Assembly: GCA_021775835.1 (NCBI GenBank) | Contig: JAJFHC010000001.1 | Location: forward strand, 1 to 8,274 | Source: Hyphomicrobiales bacterium | GTDB lineage: Bacteria > Pseudomonadota > Alphaproteobacteria > Rhizobiales > JAJFHC01 | Length of the DNA: 8,274 bases | Direction of reading: 5' to 3' | Translations under genes and position numbers: made by a program | Shown: positions 6,354-8,274 of the stretch, piece by piece | Layout of the letters: every line of letters begins with the position of its first letter | How positions within the stretch are numbered: position 1 is the first letter of the stretch | The notes under the pieces: model-generated | Told to the model about the DNA's origin: nothing | Seen by the model: the letters and a program-made list of their open reading frames with translations, nothing else | Database searches by the model: none

Positions 6354-7586
6354 ATGACCGTCGTCGACTTTGAAAAGCTGTCGGACAGCGAACTGCGCGA
6401 TGTTTCAACGGACGTTTTCGTAACGACCCTGAAATCCCTGCCGCATGACGCCATCAAGCAACTGCACACCAAACGCGCGTTGACCGAGGCACAATCCGGC
6501 GTGATCGCCGCTTTCCTGTCAATGGCCCCGCTTATGCCGACTGCCGACCCGGCAGCACCGGCAGCCGAATTCATCGATGACGAATTGTTCGCCGACGACG
6601 ATACGGTATCCGAAGCGCCACCTGAGCCGCCCGAGCCCGCGCCCGAGTCACAACCCGAACCGGCCGCATCAGAAGCCACGCAGGCTTCAGACAACTACAA
6701 GCCCCTGAAGACACGCATGCTGGCCTGGTGGCATGGCACGGACCCAGGCCTCAAGCCAGTCAGTGTGGAGGAAAACGACCTGCAGGTGGACGAAGGGACC
6801 GGGATCCAGGATCCCAACGTTTCCTGGTCGCCAACCAAGATGAAGGCAGCACAGGCGGTCTGGGGCGAGAGTTTTATCGAGCCCGGCAGCGCATCGCTCG
6901 TGCGCAAGATCATGGGGCCGGTTGCCGCCGAACCGGCGCATACCATCCTGGACCTGAGCGCAGGCCTGGGCGGCACGGCGTTTCACCTGGCCAAGGAGCT
7001 GAACCTGTGGATGGAGGCACTGGAGCCCGAGCGTGAACTTCTGGAAAAGGCCCGCGACCTTGCGAAGTCGTTCATGCTGACCCGGCGGGTGCCGCTGCAG
7101 ATTGTCGACTACTCGACCTTCAGGCTGGCGGCCACGAAATACGACATCATCTATTCGCGCGAACGCCTGTTCGCGTATCCGCAAAAGGGGCGGATCATCA
7201 AACAGGCCGCCATGGGCCTCAAACCCAACGGGCAGATTCTGATCACCGACTACATGCTCAAGGATCCCAATTGTGAAAGCGAATCCTTCCAAACATGGAA
7301 GGCCGCCGAATCGAGCAAGATCTTTCCCTGGACCAGTGAGCAGTACCTGGACAAACTGCGGCAGGAAGGCTTCAAGATCCGCGCGACCCACGATCTATCT
7401 GAGAACATCCTCGAAAAGATCCACCAGGGCTGGCACAAGTTCGTCAAAACGCTCGACAGCAGCAAGGTCGACCGCCAGTTCGTCAGCCAGGTCATCAAGG
7501 AAGGCGAGGTCTGGCTTGCCCGCGCCAAGACCCTGGAAACCGGCGACGTGCAGGTGCTGAGAATTCACGGTACCAAGTCGCGGTGA
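6354..7586 (+). CDS. SAM-dependent methyltransferase, phosphoethanolamine N-methyltransferase-like, with N-terminal extension
   Basis: From ATG 6354 this is a 410-residue protein. Residues 1-60 look helical (FEKLSDSELRDVSTDVF). Residues 62-112 are a Pro/Glu/Ala-rich, probably disordered linker with an acidic start (DDELFADDD). RMLAWWHG at 121-128 is a Trp-rich spot. The catalytic domain runs from about 160. It has SAM motif I ILDLSAGLGG (198-207), with Ser202 where Gly is usual, an acidic ribose-binding candidate at Glu221 or Glu224, and YDIIYSRERL (263-272). LKPNGQILITDYML (289-302) is very like the LKPGGxxLITDY stretch of phosphoethanolamine N-methyltransferases, and YLDKLRQEGF (331-340) matches their later motif. 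It should transfer a methyl group from SAM; the substrate is unknown. An upstream in-frame GTG at 6198 would add 52 residues of doubtful sequence. Only a weak GGGG ribosome site precedes ATG 6354. It is apparently monocistronic. Confidence 0.8.
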   Translation: MTVVDFEKLSDSELRDVSTDVFVTTLKSLPHDAIKQLHTKRALTEAQSGVIAAFLSMAPLMPTADPAAPAAEFIDDELFADDDTVSEAPPEPPEPAPESQPEPAASEATQASDNYKPLKTRMLAWWHGTDPGLKPVSVEENDLQVDEGTGIQDPNVSWSPTKMKAAQAVWGESFIEPGSASLVRKIMGPVAAEPAHTILDLSAGLGGTAFHLAKELNLWMEALEPERELLEKARDLAKSFMLTRRVPLQIVDYSTFRLAATKYDIIYSRERLFAYPQKGRIIKQAAMGLKPNGQILITDYMLKDPNCESESFQTWKAAESSKIFPWTSEQYLDKLRQEGFKIRATHDLSENILEKIHQGWHKFVKTLDSSKVDRQFVSQVIKEGEVWLARAKTLETGDVQVLRIHGTKSR

Positions 7587-7600
7587 GCGTTGGGGGGCTG

Positions 7601-7640
7601 AGGGTAACCGATTGCCTGGTCGCGGAACTCCGGTATCCCT
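7601..7640. repeat. Imperfect inverted repeat after the methyltransferase
   Basis: AGGGTAACCG (7601-7610) pairs with CGGTATCCCT (7631-7640), giving eight pairs interrupted by a two-by-two mismatch around a 20-base loop. It lies 14 bases after the methyltransferase stop. It may act as a transcript-end structure, but there is no T-tract after it. Confidence 0.25.
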
Positions 7641-7760
7641 GTCCAAGACCCGCTGCGGCAAATCGAACCTGAAGTGTTGGACAGTCACGCGCCACAGTTG
7701 ACGTTGGAATACTTAGCAGCGAATGACGGCTTCGAGCCCACTTTGCCAAAATTCCGTAAC

Positions 7761-7775
7761 GCAGCAAATGGCTGC
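7761..7775 (-). terminator. Weak hairpin just downstream of the DJ-1/PfpI stop
   Basis: GCAGC and GCTGC pair around a five-base loop, five bases past the DJ-1/PfpI stop on the minus strand. The stem is short and the following T-run (AATTTT) is about nine bases away. It is a poor intrinsic terminator and could be chance. Confidence 0.2.
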
Positions 7776-7780
7776 TCTAA

Positions 7781-8274
7781 TCAGATCAAACCTGCTGATT
7801 TAGCGAATGGATCTCGGCTAGCGTCCTTGTGCCATTCGTACTCACAGCTCTTGGCTAATTCCTTGGCCATGTCCATCCCAAACAAATCTGCCATGACCGC
7901 CAGCGCCATATCCATTCCTGCTGAAACACCAGAAGACGTATAGAACTTGCCGTCTTCTACCCATCTTGCCTCTTTCACCCATTCGACGTGCGGAGCAAGA
8001 TGAACCGTTTTCGTGAAATCGAGTTTGTTGGTTGTTGCCTTCCGACCATCCAGAACGCCGGTCATCCCCAACAGCACAGTTCCAGTGCAGACAGCCATCA
8101 CCCGTTCTGCGTTTGCAGATGTCTTGCGGATCCACTCCATCAATTCTTCATCTTTGCTTTCGATCAATGCTGAATCGCCGCCGGGAATTAGCAACAGGTC
8201 ATAGTCGTTCTTTTCAGATAGCAGCCTATCTGGAACGATCCTCTGACCATGAACGCTTGCCACCGGATCGCTTC
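7781..8274 (-). CDS. DJ-1/PfpI family protein, N-terminus cut by the window edge
   Basis: The reading frame is open to the right edge, so the true start lies outside; a GTG at 8263 is possible but the preceding codons also fit the family. Numbering from that GTG, LLLIPGGD at 23-30 is the family's PGG turn. VMAVCTGTVLLG (55-66) is the nucleophile elbow with Cys59. ATTNK (76-80) stands where many members have ATTHW, so the usual catalytic His is Asn79; I recall this TTNK form in a known subgroup. YTSSGVSAGMDMALAV (108-123) and EYEW...DPFA near the C-terminus are typical. Members include isonitrile hydratase-like enzymes, glyoxalases/deglycases and proteases, and the exact activity cannot be told. 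The DNA is poorer in GC than the genes to its left, suggesting different origin. Confidence 0.85.
   Translation of the reverse strand, partial: SDPVASVHGQRIVPDRLLSEKNDYDLLLIPGGDSALIESKDEELMEWIRKTSANAERVMAVCTGTVLLGMTGVLDGRKATTNKLDFTKTVHLAPHVEWVKEARWVEDGKFYTSSGVSAGMDMALAVMADLFGMDMAKELAKSCEYEWHKDASRDPFAKSAGLI

Larger units (their letters stand above)
7587..7780. other. Non-coding gap between methyltransferase and DJ-1/PfpI genes
   Basis: About 190 bases lie between two converging genes. It holds the imperfect inverted repeat at 7601-7640 and a 5-bp hairpin at 7761-7775 just past the DJ-1/PfpI stop. No strong terminator, tRNA or coding frame with family character was found. Confidence 0.5.

Noticed and set aside
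7700..7760. Stretch around CGGCTTCGAGCCCA resembling intergenic repeats of some alphaproteobacteria
   Set aside because: The resemblance is vague, only one copy is in the window and no second half could be paired. It is not enough to call a repeat.

Overview
The window is GC-rich bacterial DNA with compact operons, Sec signal peptides and a paired DUF2868/DUF3482 locus. This fits Pseudomonadota. The class cannot be fixed from the sequence alone; an alphaproteobacterium or a GC-rich gamma/betaproteobacterium are both possible. Seven protein-coding genes are supported. No rRNA, tRNA, CRISPR array, insertion sequence or phage gene was seen.

Layout. (1) 39-1462, plus strand: three tightly packed genes, each with a predicted Sec signal peptide. 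They encode a DUF4142 ferritin-like helical protein, a small blue-copper protein with amicyanin-type ligand spacing, and a group 1 truncated hemoglobin. A candidate Rho-independent terminator follows at 1570-1597. (2) 1463-1844: a non-coding gap with that terminator and a perfect 7-bp hairpin. (3) 1845-5913, minus strand: a three-gene operon read right to left. It encodes a DUF2868 multi-pass membrane protein, a DUF3482 GTPase whose start overlaps the previous stop as ATGA, and a 4HBT-type hotdog thioesterase 26 bp further on. (4) 5914-6353: a divergent intergenic region with an AT-rich island and a perfect 14-bp palindrome. (5) 6354-7586, plus strand: a methyltransferase resembling phosphoethanolamine N-methyltransferases, behind a helical N-terminal segment and a Pro/Glu-rich linker. 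(6) 7781 to the right edge, minus strand: a DJ-1/PfpI family protein cut by the window edge, in DNA of visibly lower GC.

How the genes may work together (inference). The first operon looks like a periplasmic redox or gas-ligand module: a one-electron copper carrier, an exported heme protein and a helical stress-type protein. The second pairs a membrane protein with a GTPase that has its own Gly/Ala-rich hydrophobic segment, so they may form one membrane-associated complex of unknown role. The thioesterase is either part of that function or simply co-transcribed. Nothing in the window is a clear, wholly new system. The exported copper/heme cassette, the DUF2868-DUF3482 operon and the methyltransferase with its unusual N-terminus are the parts most worth following up.
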